A DNA stretch of 63,752 nucleotides, from contig PBHE01000050.1 in NCBI GenBank assembly GCA_002719335.1, forward strand, positions 1-63,752, given 5' to 3'. Below the pieces are notes generated by a model, which was given only the letters and a program-made list of their open reading frames with translations, made no database searches and had not been told where the DNA came from. This DNA is from Acidimicrobiaceae bacterium (GTDB taxonomy: Bacteria > Actinomycetota > Acidimicrobiia > Acidimicrobiales > Poriferisodalaceae). Positions 10,355-19,593 of the stretch are shown piece after piece. The translations under genes and the position numbers were made by a program. Each line of letters opens with the position of its first letter. The first letter of the stretch is position 1.

Positions 10355-12517
10355 TCAGCAAACCTTCAGTTCATAGGAGTTGATCGCGTGGACTCCAGTT
10401 CCTCGCAACTCAAGGGAAAGACTGGCTTGGCCGATCTGGTTGGCTACCAGCATTGGTTCAGCAACTTTCGTGACGCTGTCAGGTTCGAAGTCTCCGCTGT
10501 AGGTCCAACGCTGAGGTTTGGAACCTGAGGCACGCCAGTCGATCGTTAACGTCGCCGGGCCGATATGGTCTCGCAAGTCTGACACCACATGCACCGCGCA
10601 TGTCCTTTGTCCCGTGAGGATCGTTTCGGTGTGCAGGTCAGCGACGGCGATGACTGGCCTGTTAGCGGCAGTAAATGCATCCCAGGCTTTTTTGGGTTTC
10701 CGATGGTGATCTAGTAGCGCGCAACTGACATAGGGCATCGCATCGGCGAGGAGAAATTGGCAGAAGCCCCCCGAGGGTCGATATTTCAATGTTCGGAGAA
10801 TCTCAATGGTGTGACGAATGACTTCTGCCTGGTGTTCTTGGGTTCCTAGAACCCAGTCGGACCAGTTCTCAGAGCTATCAAGGGGCGAGTGGCGCTCAAG
10901 CAAATCCAATTGCGCTCCGAATCTGGTCGAGAGCACCTTTCTGGCGAAGTCAGGGAAATTGTCAGCCTCGCACGCCTCGGCTATCTCGGCGTCGGCGGGT
11001 AGCGCTTGTGCACCAAATTCTGAAACAAATCTCAACATGCGCGGCAAGCGTGATGCCAACACTTGAAGGTCTGAGATTTCGCCGTGCCGCCATCCGAACC
11101 ACAGATGTGAATCGGTGCCATCAAGTTGGGGAAAGTGTGGAGGTACACCAGAATGAGCGATCGCAGGTCGAGTCGGGTCTGCTTTTTCGAAAGCACGTTT
11201 CACTGATCGATCCAACAGCGTCCGATTCCACGACGGAACCTGTTGAACATGGGAAGTAAAAGGTCCGTATTTGTTGTTGTGATCTGCTCGAAGCCCAGGC
11301 GCATGGTCATAGCTGAAAGGTTCGTTGTGTCCGCTCCACAGAACGAGCGAAGGGTGATGTCCGAGTTGGTGCACAGCGGCGGTTGCTTGACGAACGGCCT
11401 GCATTTTGATGGTGCGTGAATGCCCCCACTGGAGGGGAAAATCCTGAAAGAGCAAAATCCCTAACTTGTCCGCCTCCTCATAGAGGTGAGGATGAGCGAT
11501 GTGGCCGTGTACGCGAACCAGATCAAGCCCAGCGTTCTTAGCGAGGGTGAGGTCTCGCCGGTAATCGCTCCGCGAAACGGACGAGAGGTCATTAGAGCAA
11601 GGACCTAGGTTGGTACCTTTGAGAAATATTCGTTCGCCGTTCACCGAAGCGATCCAATTCCGAAGCTCAAATGTTCGAAGGCCGGTTCGACGAACCCGAA
11701 TGTCGCTCCGTTGGCCTTCGAACTTCACTTCGACCTGTACATCGTAAAGAGGCTGGTCACCCAGCGCAGTTGGCCACCACAGCTCCGGTTTTTCGACTGC
11801 GACATGCCATTCAACTTCATTTCGTCCGCGAGCAAGAACAACCTGTTGTTTATGGTCGACGGTTGTGGCGCGGCTGATCAGAGTGCCGATGTCGGCGGTG
11901 GTGGTCACGGCGCTGTCGAGGGTCGCTCCTAGCCGAATAATGGCTCTGTCACTGTCGGCTTCGAGAACGAGAACCTGTAAATCGTCAACTCGTATCGGCC
12001 CTGTCTCCTCTACGCGAACATCTCGCCAGAGTCCGCCTGGATTCAACCTGTGATCCAAACTGTCCGAATGCTGCAACACCCCTGTGATGTTTCGTTTGGC
12101 GGTGCGATCAACAGGGGCATCGCAGGTGGCTTCAATAGCTAACAGATGCTCGCCACCTAACAGCGTCGGTTCGGTGATCTCGAAACAATGCTCAACGAAA
12201 TATCCCTCGGTATCTCCGAGGTACGCTCCGTCGAACCAGAGATCGCCTTGGTAACTCAGGCCATCAATAGCGAGCCAACGGCGACGCCGGTCCTCCAATC
12301 CGTTGAGGTCGAAGCGGTGGCGGTACAAGACTGCGTCGGCGTCGCAAAACTCTTCAACATCGCGCCACAAGCCGGGAACCTCAATGTTAAGCCAGTCGCT
12401 GTGATCGAGGTTGACGTCACCAACGGAACGCCGGTCACCTTCTTCGGCCTTTCGAGCCTTCCAAAGACCCGACAGGGAGACTCCCCGTTCTCTATCTCCT
12501 AGTCCACTCACGATCAT
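10355..12517 (-). CDS. Glycoside hydrolase family 2 protein, beta-mannosidase-like
   Basis: A 720-residue retaining glycosidase of family 2. The order is an N-terminal sugar-binding jelly roll (with LWFDGAYLGDTEGYFVEHCF), an immunoglobulin-like linker (near 190-290), and a TIM barrel. The acid/base glutamate is visible in LVLWSGHNEP (about E399) and the nucleophile in FVSEFGAQA (about E500), so it looks active. No signal peptide is seen, which suggests a cytoplasmic enzyme acting on imported or internal glycosides. No transporter or sugar regulator flanks it: sdhC lies downstream and the MoxR gene is divergent. Substrate is uncertain between beta-mannoside, beta-glucuronide and beta-galactoside; the overall look favours mannosidase. 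Confidence 0.85.
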   Translation of the reverse strand: MIVSGLGDRERGVSLSGLWKARKAEEGDRRSVGDVNLDHSDWLNIEVPGLWRDVEEFCDADAVLYRHRFDLNGLEDRRRRWLAIDGLSYQGDLWFDGAYLGDTEGYFVEHCFEITEPTLLGGEHLLAIEATCDAPVDRTAKRNITGVLQHSDSLDHRLNPGGLWRDVRVEETGPIRVDDLQVLVLEADSDRAIIRLGATLDSAVTTTADIGTLISRATTVDHKQQVVLARGRNEVEWHVAVEKPELWWPTALGDQPLYDVQVEVKFEGQRSDIRVRRTGLRTFELRNWIASVNGERIFLKGTNLGPCSNDLSSVSRSDYRRDLTLAKNAGLDLVRVHGHIAHPHLYEEADKLGILLFQDFPLQWGHSRTIKMQAVRQATAAVHQLGHHPSLVLWSGHNEPFSYDHAPGLRADHNNKYGPFTSHVQQVPSWNRTLLDRSVKRAFEKADPTRPAIAHSGVPPHFPQLDGTDSHLWFGWRHGEISDLQVLASRLPRMLRFVSEFGAQALPADAEIAEACEADNFPDFARKVLSTRFGAQLDLLERHSPLDSSENWSDWVLGTQEHQAEVIRHTIEILRTLKYRPSGGFCQFLLADAMPYVSCALLDHHRKPKKAWDAFTAANRPVIAVADLHTETILTGQRTCAVHVVSDLRDHIGPATLTIDWRASGSKPQRWTYSGDFEPDSVTKVAEPMLVANQIGQASLSLELRGTGVHAINSYELKVC

Positions 12518-12545
12518 GCCGACCGTAGCGGCCTGAGCGACCCGA

Positions 12546-12576
12546 ATGGGCGCGTAGGCGGTTAGGGTGCGCCCAT
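12546..12576. promoter_or_regulatory. Palindrome overlapping the MoxR-gene promoter and start codon
   Basis: The 8-base arms ATGGGCGC (12546-12553) and GCGCCCAT (12569-12576) are perfect inverted repeats, with 15 bases between. A TAGGGT -10-like box (12563-12568) sits inside the loop, 6 bases before the ATG at 12575, and the ATG is in the right arm. This could be an operator over a leaderless promoter, or chance in GC-rich DNA. The GH2 gene starts on the other side, so the site could serve both. Confidence 0.4.
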
Positions 12577-13975
12577 GACACAGCCCACCAACGTCGGAGA
12601 ACTGAAGAAATCGGGATGGGTGTCCCGCCCAGTGAAAGAAGAAATGCGACAGAACGCGGTCGCGTTAATCGCCGCAGGAGAACCTCTCTTCGACGGAGTC
12701 ATCGGCTACGAAAATACCGTGTTGCCTCAACTCGAGAACGCGGTACTAGCAGGTCACGACGTCATCTTCTTAGGAGAGCGTGGCCAAGCTAAAACTCGCA
12801 TGATTCGCTCACTCGTGAATTTGCTCGATGAATGGATGCCTTACATCGAAGGTTCGGAAATCTTTGACGATCCCTGCGCCCCAGTTTCAAAATACGCCAA
12901 GGACCTCCTGAAAAAACGGGGAGACAAAACTCGGCTTGCTTGGGCCCACCGAAGTATCCGCTATGGAGAAAAACTCGCAACCCCCGATACATCCATCGCC
13001 GATCTCATCGGAGAAGTTGACCCCATAAAAGTTGCCGAAGGTCGATACCTCTCAGACGAACTCACTCTGCACTATGGGATGGTGCCTCGAACCAATCGCG
13101 GGATCTTCGCCATCAATGAGCTGCCAGATTTAGCCGAACGTATACAGGTCGGCCTTCTGAACGTCCTCGAAGAACGCGACGTGCAAATCCGGGGATACAA
13201 AGTGCAACTGCCGCTCGATGTTTTGCTTGTCGCGACAGCAAATCCGGAGGATTACACCAACCGGGGTCGGCTGATCACCCCGCTAAAAGACCGGTTCGGC
13301 GCGCAAATCCGGACTCACTATCCGCTCGAAATTGACACCGAAATAGACATAACCGAACAAGAGGCTGTCCCTCTCAATGCGGACGGTCTCTCCGTCACCG
13401 TCCCCGAATTCATGACGGAAGTCATCGCGACTTTCAGCCATATCTGCCGAGCGAGCCCCCAAGTCAACCAACGCTCCGGGGTTTCCGTCCGCATGACCGT
13501 CACCAACTACGAGACGCTCGTAGCGAACGCGACTCGACGGGCACTACAAGCCCGCGAAGACCACGTCGTGCCCCGCGTCAGCGACCTTGAAGCGTTGATG
13601 GCATCATCGAGCGGGAAAATCGAAATCGAATCGATCGAAGAAGGCCGCGACGGACAGATCGTCAACCAAATGTTGAAAGCAGCGGTGCTCGAAGTGTTCA
13701 AAAGCCGTTTCTCTCCTGAAGATCTGGTAGCCGTGGTTGACAGTTTCGATGAGGGAGTCGTTGCGCACACTGGCGACGACATCGGGTCCAGCGAATACGC
13801 AGATTTGCTCGCCGGCAACGCCGCGCTCGGCGAGGCAGTATCGGAGTTAACCGACTCTGCCGAGCCCGCCGAACTGGCGAGCGCCGTCGAACTCATCCTA
13901 GAAGGCCTCCATTTGTCCAAACGATTGAACAAGGAAGCTCTCGGGGTGCGGGCCACCTACCGGGGTCGAGGCTAG
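12575..13975 (+). CDS. MoxR-type AAA+ ATPase, magnesium-chelatase-like
   Basis: A 466-residue AAA+ ATPase. Walker A is FLGERGQAKTRMIRSL (residues about 65-80); the Walker B region reads GIFAINELPDL, with NE in place of the usual DE, which I recall as typical of this actinobacterial branch; sensor 1 is LLVATANPEDY, and the arginine-finger region follows RLITPLKDRFG. It resembles the ATPase subunit of magnesium chelatase and MoxR proteins, which act as metal-insertion or protein-remodelling chaperones with a VWA partner. That partner is the next gene, 28 bp downstream. No chlorophyll or cobalamin genes are nearby, so a generic maturation role is more likely than chelation. Target unknown. Confidence 0.88.
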   Translation: MTQPTNVGELKKSGWVSRPVKEEMRQNAVALIAAGEPLFDGVIGYENTVLPQLENAVLAGHDVIFLGERGQAKTRMIRSLVNLLDEWMPYIEGSEIFDDPCAPVSKYAKDLLKKRGDKTRLAWAHRSIRYGEKLATPDTSIADLIGEVDPIKVAEGRYLSDELTLHYGMVPRTNRGIFAINELPDLAERIQVGLLNVLEERDVQIRGYKVQLPLDVLLVATANPEDYTNRGRLITPLKDRFGAQIRTHYPLEIDTEIDITEQEAVPLNADGLSVTVPEFMTEVIATFSHICRASPQVNQRSGVSVRMTVTNYETLVANATRRALQAREDHVVPRVSDLEALMASSSGKIEIESIEEGRDGQIVNQMLKAAVLEVFKSRFSPEDLVAVVDSFDEGVVAHTGDDIGSSEYADLLAGNAALGEAVSELTDSAEPAELASAVELILEGLHLSKRLNKEALGVRATYRGRG

Positions 13976-14003
13976 GGCCCAACTTGGCATAGGAATACGA
14001 CTA

Positions 14004-16040
14004 ATGGTGATCAGACGACGACGCAAAAAGCGAGAAGGTGCACGGTTCCTGTATTCCGCTTGGGACGGCACACAAGTCGGGTTCGAGTACGACGCGCAAG
14101 ATCTGTTTAAAGAACTCACTGACGATCTCGTGTACCACGGAGACCTCAACGCCGCTATGCGTCGTCTCATGCAACAAGGTTTCGAAGACCGGGACGGTAA
14201 TCGCCTCCAGGGTTTACGCGACATGCTCGAACAGCTTCGAGAACGCAGACAAGAAATGCTTGACCAGTTCGACCTGGGCGGCATTTATGACGAAATCAAC
14301 GAAACTCTTGATGACGTGGTCTCCGAAGAAAGAGATGCCGTCGAGGACCACGTAGCAGATGCCGCCGACTCAGGTGATCAACGAGCTACCGATATCGCTC
14401 AAGCATCGGCGTTAGACAAGAATCTTCAACTTGACATGCTGCCGCCGGACCTAGCTGGCAAAGTTCGGGGCTTACAGAACTACGAGTTCGTGTCAGCAGA
14501 AGCACGAGAGCAGTTTGAAGAACTCATTGAGCGCCTAAAAAAAGAAGTCGCTCAAAGCCAATTTGACCAGATGGCCGGTGCGATGGGGGAGATGCGCCCC
14601 GAAGATCTGTCACGGATGAAAGACATGATGTCTGAACTCAATCAAATGATTGAGCAACGAAACCAAGGAGAAGAAACCGACTTCGACGGTTTCATGGACC
14701 GCTACGGCGATTTCTTCCCTGAAAACCCTCAGACACTCGATGAACTCATGGAAATCATGGCCGAACGCATGGCAGCCATGCAGGCGATGATGAATTCGCT
14801 TACGCCCGAACAACGACAACAACTCCAGGAACTCGCGTCGGAACTCATGGATGACATGGATCTGCAATGGCAGACCCAACAACTCGCCCAACACTTGCAA
14901 GAAGCGTTTCCCGACATGAATTGGGACGGCGGCTACCAGTTCGGAGGCGAAGAACAATTAACGATGCCCCAAGCCACTGACGTGATGCAGCAACTTGGTG
15001 ACCTGGACTCGCTTCAACAGATGTTACAAAACGCATCGAATCCTGGCGCGCTTGCCGAGGTGGACCCACAACGAGTCGAAGAGCTTCTCGGACGTGAGTC
15101 CGCCGAAGCTCTGCAACGTCTCAGTGAAATGGCTCGCATGCTCGAAGAGAACGGTCTCGCTGAAAATAAAGAAGGCCGATTAGAGCTGACTCCGCGAGCA
15201 TTGAGAGCTATCGGACAAAACGCGCTCGGCGACCTGTTCGAAAAATTGATGGACGACCAAGTGGGCTCGCACCAAATCAACCGGACCGGTATTGGACACG
15301 AACGAGCCTACGAAACCAAACCATATGAATTTGGTGACAACTTCAACCTCAACATTCAACAGACCGTGCGCAACGCCATTAGTCGACGAGGCCCTGGCTC
15401 ACCAGTGCAACTCATCCCAGATGACTTTGAAATTGAGCGGACGGAGATGACCACTCGAGCGTCGACCGTTTTGATGCTGGACTTATCGCTGTCAATGCCC
15501 ATGCGCGATAACTTTCTTCCAGCCAAAAAAGTCACGATGGCCCTCCATTCCTTAATTAGCTCCCAGTACCCGCGTGATTACCTTGGGCTAGTTGGTTTTG
15601 CTGAATCCGCTTTCGAGCTCAAAGCCCAGCAACTCCCAGAGGTTTCCTGGGACTACGCGTATGGCACCAACATGCAGCACGGCTTCATGATCGCCCGGCG
15701 TCTATTGGGACGACAAAGCGGCACCAAACAAATCATCATGATCACTGATGGAGAACCCACCGCGCACATAGGCCCCAACGGGCAGCCCTATTTCAGCTAC
15801 CCCCCGGCGCCTGAAACCGTAGAGGCCACCCTCAAAGAGGTGGCCCGAGCCACCAAAGAAGACATTCGGATCAATATCTTCATGCTCGACCCAAATAGCT
15901 ACCTCCGCCAGTTCGTCGAAAGAATGACTCAAATGAACGGCGGCAGGGCGTTCTTCACCAGCCCCGACAACCTGGGCGATTACGTCCTCGTCGACTTCTT
16001 AGAACATCGACGACGGCTCACCGCGACAGGACGATTTTGA
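14004..16040 (+). CDS. VWA-domain partner protein of the MoxR ATPase
   Basis: A 678-residue protein. An N-terminal basic start and a long helical, Gln/Met/Glu-rich middle (about 40-430) are followed by a C-terminal von Willebrand A domain with an intact metal-ion-dependent adhesion motif, TVLMLDLSLSMPM (DxSxS near residue 493), and a later LVGF and MITDGEPTAH. AGGAA lies upstream of the ATG. Pairing of a MoxR ATPase with a VWA protein is a well-known arrangement in which the VWA protein binds the client and the ATPase remodels it. No signal peptide or membrane segment, so cytoplasmic. The client is not indicated by neighbours. Confidence 0.88.
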   Translation: MVIRRRRKKREGARFLYSAWDGTQVGFEYDAQDLFKELTDDLVYHGDLNAAMRRLMQQGFEDRDGNRLQGLRDMLEQLRERRQEMLDQFDLGGIYDEINETLDDVVSEERDAVEDHVADAADSGDQRATDIAQASALDKNLQLDMLPPDLAGKVRGLQNYEFVSAEAREQFEELIERLKKEVAQSQFDQMAGAMGEMRPEDLSRMKDMMSELNQMIEQRNQGEETDFDGFMDRYGDFFPENPQTLDELMEIMAERMAAMQAMMNSLTPEQRQQLQELASELMDDMDLQWQTQQLAQHLQEAFPDMNWDGGYQFGGEEQLTMPQATDVMQQLGDLDSLQQMLQNASNPGALAEVDPQRVEELLGRESAEALQRLSEMARMLEENGLAENKEGRLELTPRALRAIGQNALGDLFEKLMDDQVGSHQINRTGIGHERAYETKPYEFGDNFNLNIQQTVRNAISRRGPGSPVQLIPDDFEIERTEMTTRASTVLMLDLSLSMPMRDNFLPAKKVTMALHSLISSQYPRDYLGLVGFAESAFELKAQQLPEVSWDYAYGTNMQHGFMIARRLLGRQSGTKQIIMITDGEPTAHIGPNGQPYFSYPPAPETVEATLKEVARATKEDIRINIFMLDPNSYLRQFVERMTQMNGGRAFFTSPDNLGDYVLVDFLEHRRRLTATGRF

Positions 16041-16107
16041 TGGCATCGAACAGCAGGGCACTACGCCGACGCTTCAAAGTCTTTGCTGGGCTACTATCTT
16101 CGCCTCA

Positions 16108-16731
16108 ATGAATCCCACGCAGCTCGCGCCTGATCGAATTCGTAAAGGCGAACGCACGCGCACCCGGATACTCGGCGCTGCGGCTGACGTGCTGGCTCGC
16201 AAAGGGTATGCGGCGGCGACCCTGACCGAAATCGCCGCGGTGGCGAAAATGCAGGCTGGGAGTCTCTACTACCATTTCGACTCTAAAGACGCGATCGTTG
16301 AAGAAGTCCTGCGTGTAGGTATCGACCACGCTCGCGACGCCATACGGTCCGCCTTGAGTGCTGCGGGAGACGACGCGTCGGGTCACGGTCGGCTCATGGC
16401 TGCAGTCGTCGCCTATGTGACAGCCATCACCATCGATTCAGATTTCACTCAAGCAAATATTCGGTGCTTTGAAGAATCACCGGAAGACACGAGGGAAAAC
16501 CTCGCGGTTCCGTTGAGGGAGTTCGTCAACGGTTGGGTCAGGCTTATCGAGTCGGGACAGCGAGATGGGTCACTGCGAAACGACGTAGAGGCGCGAATCA
16601 TTGCCCGTATGACGATCGCAGCCATGAACTCCGTTGTTGGCTGGTGGCGTCACGATGGTGAACTCAATATTGACGGCGTCGCACGCATGTTCGCGAGCAC
16701 CATGGTCGATGGGCTTTCCGGCAACGCGTAG
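16108..16731 (+). CDS. TetR/AcrR-family transcriptional regulator
   Basis: A 207-residue regulator. The N-terminal helix-turn-helix is typical: TRTRILGAAADVLARKGYAA, then TLTEIAAVAKMQAGSLYYHF and DSKDAIVEEVL (residues about 17-67). The remaining helices form the ligand-binding and dimerisation domain, similar in layout to regulators of lipid or xenobiotic metabolism. It stands 23 bp upstream of a flavin-dependent oxidoreductase on the same strand, so it may control that gene and itself, but I see no clear palindrome upstream to call an operator. A TACTAT box lies 10 bases before the ATG. Ligand unknown. Confidence 0.9.
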   Translation: MNPTQLAPDRIRKGERTRTRILGAAADVLARKGYAAATLTEIAAVAKMQAGSLYYHFDSKDAIVEEVLRVGIDHARDAIRSALSAAGDDASGHGRLMAAVVAYVTAITIDSDFTQANIRCFEESPEDTRENLAVPLREFVNGWVRLIESGQRDGSLRNDVEARIIARMTIAAMNSVVGWWRHDGELNIDGVARMFASTMVDGLSGNA

Positions 16732-16754
16732 ACGGTCTTCTCGGAGGGTCCCGC

Positions 16755-17879
16755 GTGAAGTTCAACCTATTTATGTACTGCACCACAGGTCGGCGCGATG
16801 AGTTGGAAGCGGGCCTGGCCGGACTCAACAACGACTATTACCAACGTATGCTCGCCGAGATTGCCGACATCGCTCGATACGCCGATGGGCACGGCTGGCA
16901 TGGAATAGGTCACCCCGAACATCACCTTCAGATTGAAGGCTTCGAAGCATCCAACGACCTGGGATTAATGGCGTCGTGGATCGCGAACGCCACCGAACAA
17001 CTCAGAGTGATCTCATGCGGATTTGTTTCAACGACCCACAATCCGTTGCGCGTCGCAGAACAAATTTCCACCCTTGACCACATGACCGGGGGGCGTCTGG
17101 GAATTGGGATTGTCAGGGGATACCAGCACCGATGGGTCGACCAACTGAAAATCCGCCCCGACCTTGCCGCGGTCGGTCACTGGAACAAAGACACCGACAT
17201 TGATGAATATAATCGCCGATTTTTTGCTGAATTTGTGGAGGTAGTACTCACTGCACTGACCAACCCAACCTTTAGCTACCAAGGCGAATTTTGGAAATTC
17301 CCGAATGACCATCTCAACCCTCACCTACACACCGTCTACTCCGATTACGGCGCAGGAGTCGACCATGACATGACTATCCACGAGATAGGCATCGCTCCGC
17401 GACCCCTGCAACATCCACACCCGCCGCTATACGGCGGATTCACCATGTCAATGAAGACAGCACTTTTTTGGGCCAAATATGGCGGAACTCCCATCGTCCT
17501 GAGCGACAAACTCGACTTCTGCGAAGCGCTCTGGAGTACATATCGAGAAGAAGCTTCCCGCCACCACATCGAAAAACCGGTAGGTCACGAAGCTGCTTGG
17601 GGAGGAATAGCAGTCTGTGCCCCAACTGACATTGATGCTCAACAACAGTTTGAGGACATGGAATGGTTCTGGGAAAAGTGGGGTAACCAATTCGGTCAAG
17701 GTTTGCCGCTCAAGCTGGTCGGCAGTCCCGACACCATCAGCAGACAAATTGAGGCAGCCCACAAACAGCTGGGATTTGATGAGATCTTTCTCTTGATCCC
17801 GCAAGGAATTCACTCCAGTGACCAGATCATCGAATCCCTCGATCTCATCACCGAACACGTCATGCCTCGGTTCTCCTGA
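16755..17879 (+). CDS. LLM-class flavin-dependent oxidoreductase (luciferase-like)
   Basis: A 374-residue bacterial-luciferase-fold monooxygenase. It opens MKFNLFMYCTTGRR and shows the family signature TLDHMTGGRLGIGIVRGY (about residues 110-127), a PRPLQHPHPPLYGG segment, and a C-terminal LVGSPDTISRQIEAAHKQLG with FDEIFLL. These enzymes use FMNH2 or F420H2 to oxidise or reduce small organic substrates. GTG at 16755 is the start; GGAGGG lies about 6 bases before it. It follows a TetR regulator by 23 bp and is directly followed by the STAS gene. Substrate and cofactor cannot be decided by eye. Confidence 0.88.
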   Translation: MKFNLFMYCTTGRRDELEAGLAGLNNDYYQRMLAEIADIARYADGHGWHGIGHPEHHLQIEGFEASNDLGLMASWIANATEQLRVISCGFVSTTHNPLRVAEQISTLDHMTGGRLGIGIVRGYQHRWVDQLKIRPDLAAVGHWNKDTDIDEYNRRFFAEFVEVVLTALTNPTFSYQGEFWKFPNDHLNPHLHTVYSDYGAGVDHDMTIHEIGIAPRPLQHPHPPLYGGFTMSMKTALFWAKYGGTPIVLSDKLDFCEALWSTYREEASRHHIEKPVGHEAAWGGIAVCAPTDIDAQQQFEDMEWFWEKWGNQFGQGLPLKLVGSPDTISRQIEAAHKQLGFDEIFLLIPQGIHSSDQIIESLDLITEHVMPRFS

Positions 17880-17880
17880 A

Positions 17881-18219
17881 GTGTTGGGCAACGTCACTGC
17901 GCAGCGACGAGGTGTATGGGTCGTCGTTACTGCGTCGGGCGAACTTGACCTGGCCACTGTTCCGGCATTGCGTAGTGCTTGCAACCAAGCCCTCCAGCTC
18001 GCAGATGATCAACCGCGAATCGCTGTCAATCTCACCACCGTTGAATTAATTGACTCCGCGTGTTTGGGGTTACTCATCGGTTTACGGCGAAAGGTCGTCC
18101 AAAGAGACGGGCAACTTGTGGTCCTGAGCAACGAACGAATAGATCAAATTCTTGATGCCACTGAGACCAGCGCTCTGTTCGAACGGAGCGACTCCTTGCC
18201 GCCTCTTGAAAATGAGTGA
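17881..18219 (+). CDS. STAS-domain protein, anti-sigma-factor antagonist type
   Basis: A 112-residue STAS domain protein like SpoIIAA/RsbV. The segment ELDLATVPALRSACNQAL is the N-terminal strand-helix, and VELIDSACLGLLIGLRR (about residues 55-71) carries the serine that a partner kinase phosphorylates in this family. By family knowledge the unphosphorylated form binds an anti-sigma kinase and releases a sigma factor. No kinase or sigma gene is in the window. The start is taken as GTG 17881, one base after the previous stop, since upstream in-frame starts lie inside the oxidoreductase gene; an ATG at 17818 cannot be excluded. Confidence 0.82.
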   Translation: MLGNVTAQRRGVWVVVTASGELDLATVPALRSACNQALQLADDQPRIAVNLTTVELIDSACLGLLIGLRRKVVQRDGQLVVLSNERIDQILDATETSALFERSDSLPPLENE

Positions 18220-18267
18220 AGCTGAATCACCGGGAAGCAAACGCCGTGGCTCTAGCCTGGTTGGATC

Positions 18268-19593
18268 ATGGCTGGATCCGACTCACTCCTGAAACGGCCG
18301 ACATTCGCCAGTAGCGACCACGGCCTGGCGAAGTTCATAGCCCGCCCCGTCCTTCGCTTCGTAGATCGCGAAGTCGCTGGAGGGATTCTGTTGCTCATCG
18401 CGACAGCTATCGCTCTGGTATGGGCAAATTCAGCCTGGGCCGACAGTTACCAGAACTTCTGGCATGCCGAGATTGAGTTGATAGTCGGACCTTGGCAATT
18501 ACCGCATTTCAGTGTTGGGCACTTCGTGAACGACGCCTTGATGGCATTGTTCTTCTTCGTCGTCGGACTAGAAATAAAACGTGAACTTGTTACGGGAGAC
18601 CTCAGCTCATTTCGCGCCGCGGCTATGCCGGCGATCGCTGCCCTCGGAGGGATGGTCGTCCCAGCGGCGTTATACCTGACTCTCAACGGCGCGGGTGAAG
18701 CTTCGCGAGGCTGGGGCATCCCGATGGCCACCGACATTGCATTCGCCGTAGGGATTGTGGCTCTCCTCGGGGCCCGTGTCTCCCCCAAGATCAAACTTTT
18801 CCTGCTCACCTTGGCGATTGTCGACGACATTGGCGCAATCGCTGTGATCGCAATCTTCTACACCAACGACCTCAGTGCTAACTGGCTGCTCATAGCAGTT
18901 GGGGGGCTTGTCGCTGTGTGGCTGTTACAACGACTTCGTGTTTGGGCTATACCGATCTACGCGGCACTCGGCATCTTCATTTGGTATGCCACTTTGGAAT
19001 CAGGAGTCCACGCGACAATCGCAGGAGTCGCGCTCGGGCTATTGACTCCAGCGCGGCCTTTACTCAATCAACGCGATGCCCAAGAAATAGTTGACGGCCT
19101 TCCCAACGACGCCAACGTGGCTGAAGTCCGTCAAGCGTCTTTTCTCGCTCAAGAGTCGGTACCCCTCACCGAACGTCTAGAAAACATGCTCCACCCGTTC
19201 ACCGCGTTCATGATCATCCCAGTCTTCGCTCTCGCAAACGCTGGCATCGTATTGAGTTCCGACAAAATCTCTGACGCAGCCAGCAGCAGCGTCACTCTTG
19301 GCATTGTCTTAGGGCTTGTCGTTGGCAAACCCGTAGGTATCACCCTTTTCGCATGGGTAGCCACACGCTTCGGATTTGCGCTTCCTGAAGGAGTTCGATG
19401 GCAGGAATTCATCGGAATGGGATTTGCCGCTGGGATCGGGTTCACGGTATCGATCTTTGTAGCTGGACTTGCCTTCGAAAGTTACGCGATCACCGATCTC
19501 GCCAAGATCGGAATCTTGGCGGCCTCCCTAATTGCGGCGGTCGCAGCGTTGTTGCTATTGCGGCTTAACGCCACTTCCACCACTACCGAATGA
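18268..19593 (+). CDS. nhaA: Na+/H+ antiporter NhaA
   Basis: A 441-residue NhaA-type sodium/proton antiporter with about 12 membrane segments. Signature stretches are DALMALFFFVVGLEIKREL (about 90-110), MATDIAFAVGIVALLG (the conserved Asp before the crossing) and LAIVDDIGAIAVIAIFY, whose Asp pair is the ion-binding site in characterised members. A TAGCCT box lies 9 bases before the ATG. The stop overlaps the next ATG as ATGA, so a HAD hydrolase is co-translated. It exports Na+ in exchange for H+ and would support pH and salt homeostasis, which fits a saline habitat. Confidence 0.96.
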   Translation: MAGSDSLLKRPTFASSDHGLAKFIARPVLRFVDREVAGGILLLIATAIALVWANSAWADSYQNFWHAEIELIVGPWQLPHFSVGHFVNDALMALFFFVVGLEIKRELVTGDLSSFRAAAMPAIAALGGMVVPAALYLTLNGAGEASRGWGIPMATDIAFAVGIVALLGARVSPKIKLFLLTLAIVDDIGAIAVIAIFYTNDLSANWLLIAVGGLVAVWLLQRLRVWAIPIYAALGIFIWYATLESGVHATIAGVALGLLTPARPLLNQRDAQEIVDGLPNDANVAEVRQASFLAQESVPLTERLENMLHPFTAFMIIPVFALANAGIVLSSDKISDAASSSVTLGIVLGLVVGKPVGITLFAWVATRFGFALPEGVRWQEFIGMGFAAGIGFTVSIFVAGLAFESYAITDLAKIGILAASLIAAVAALLLLRLNATSTTTE

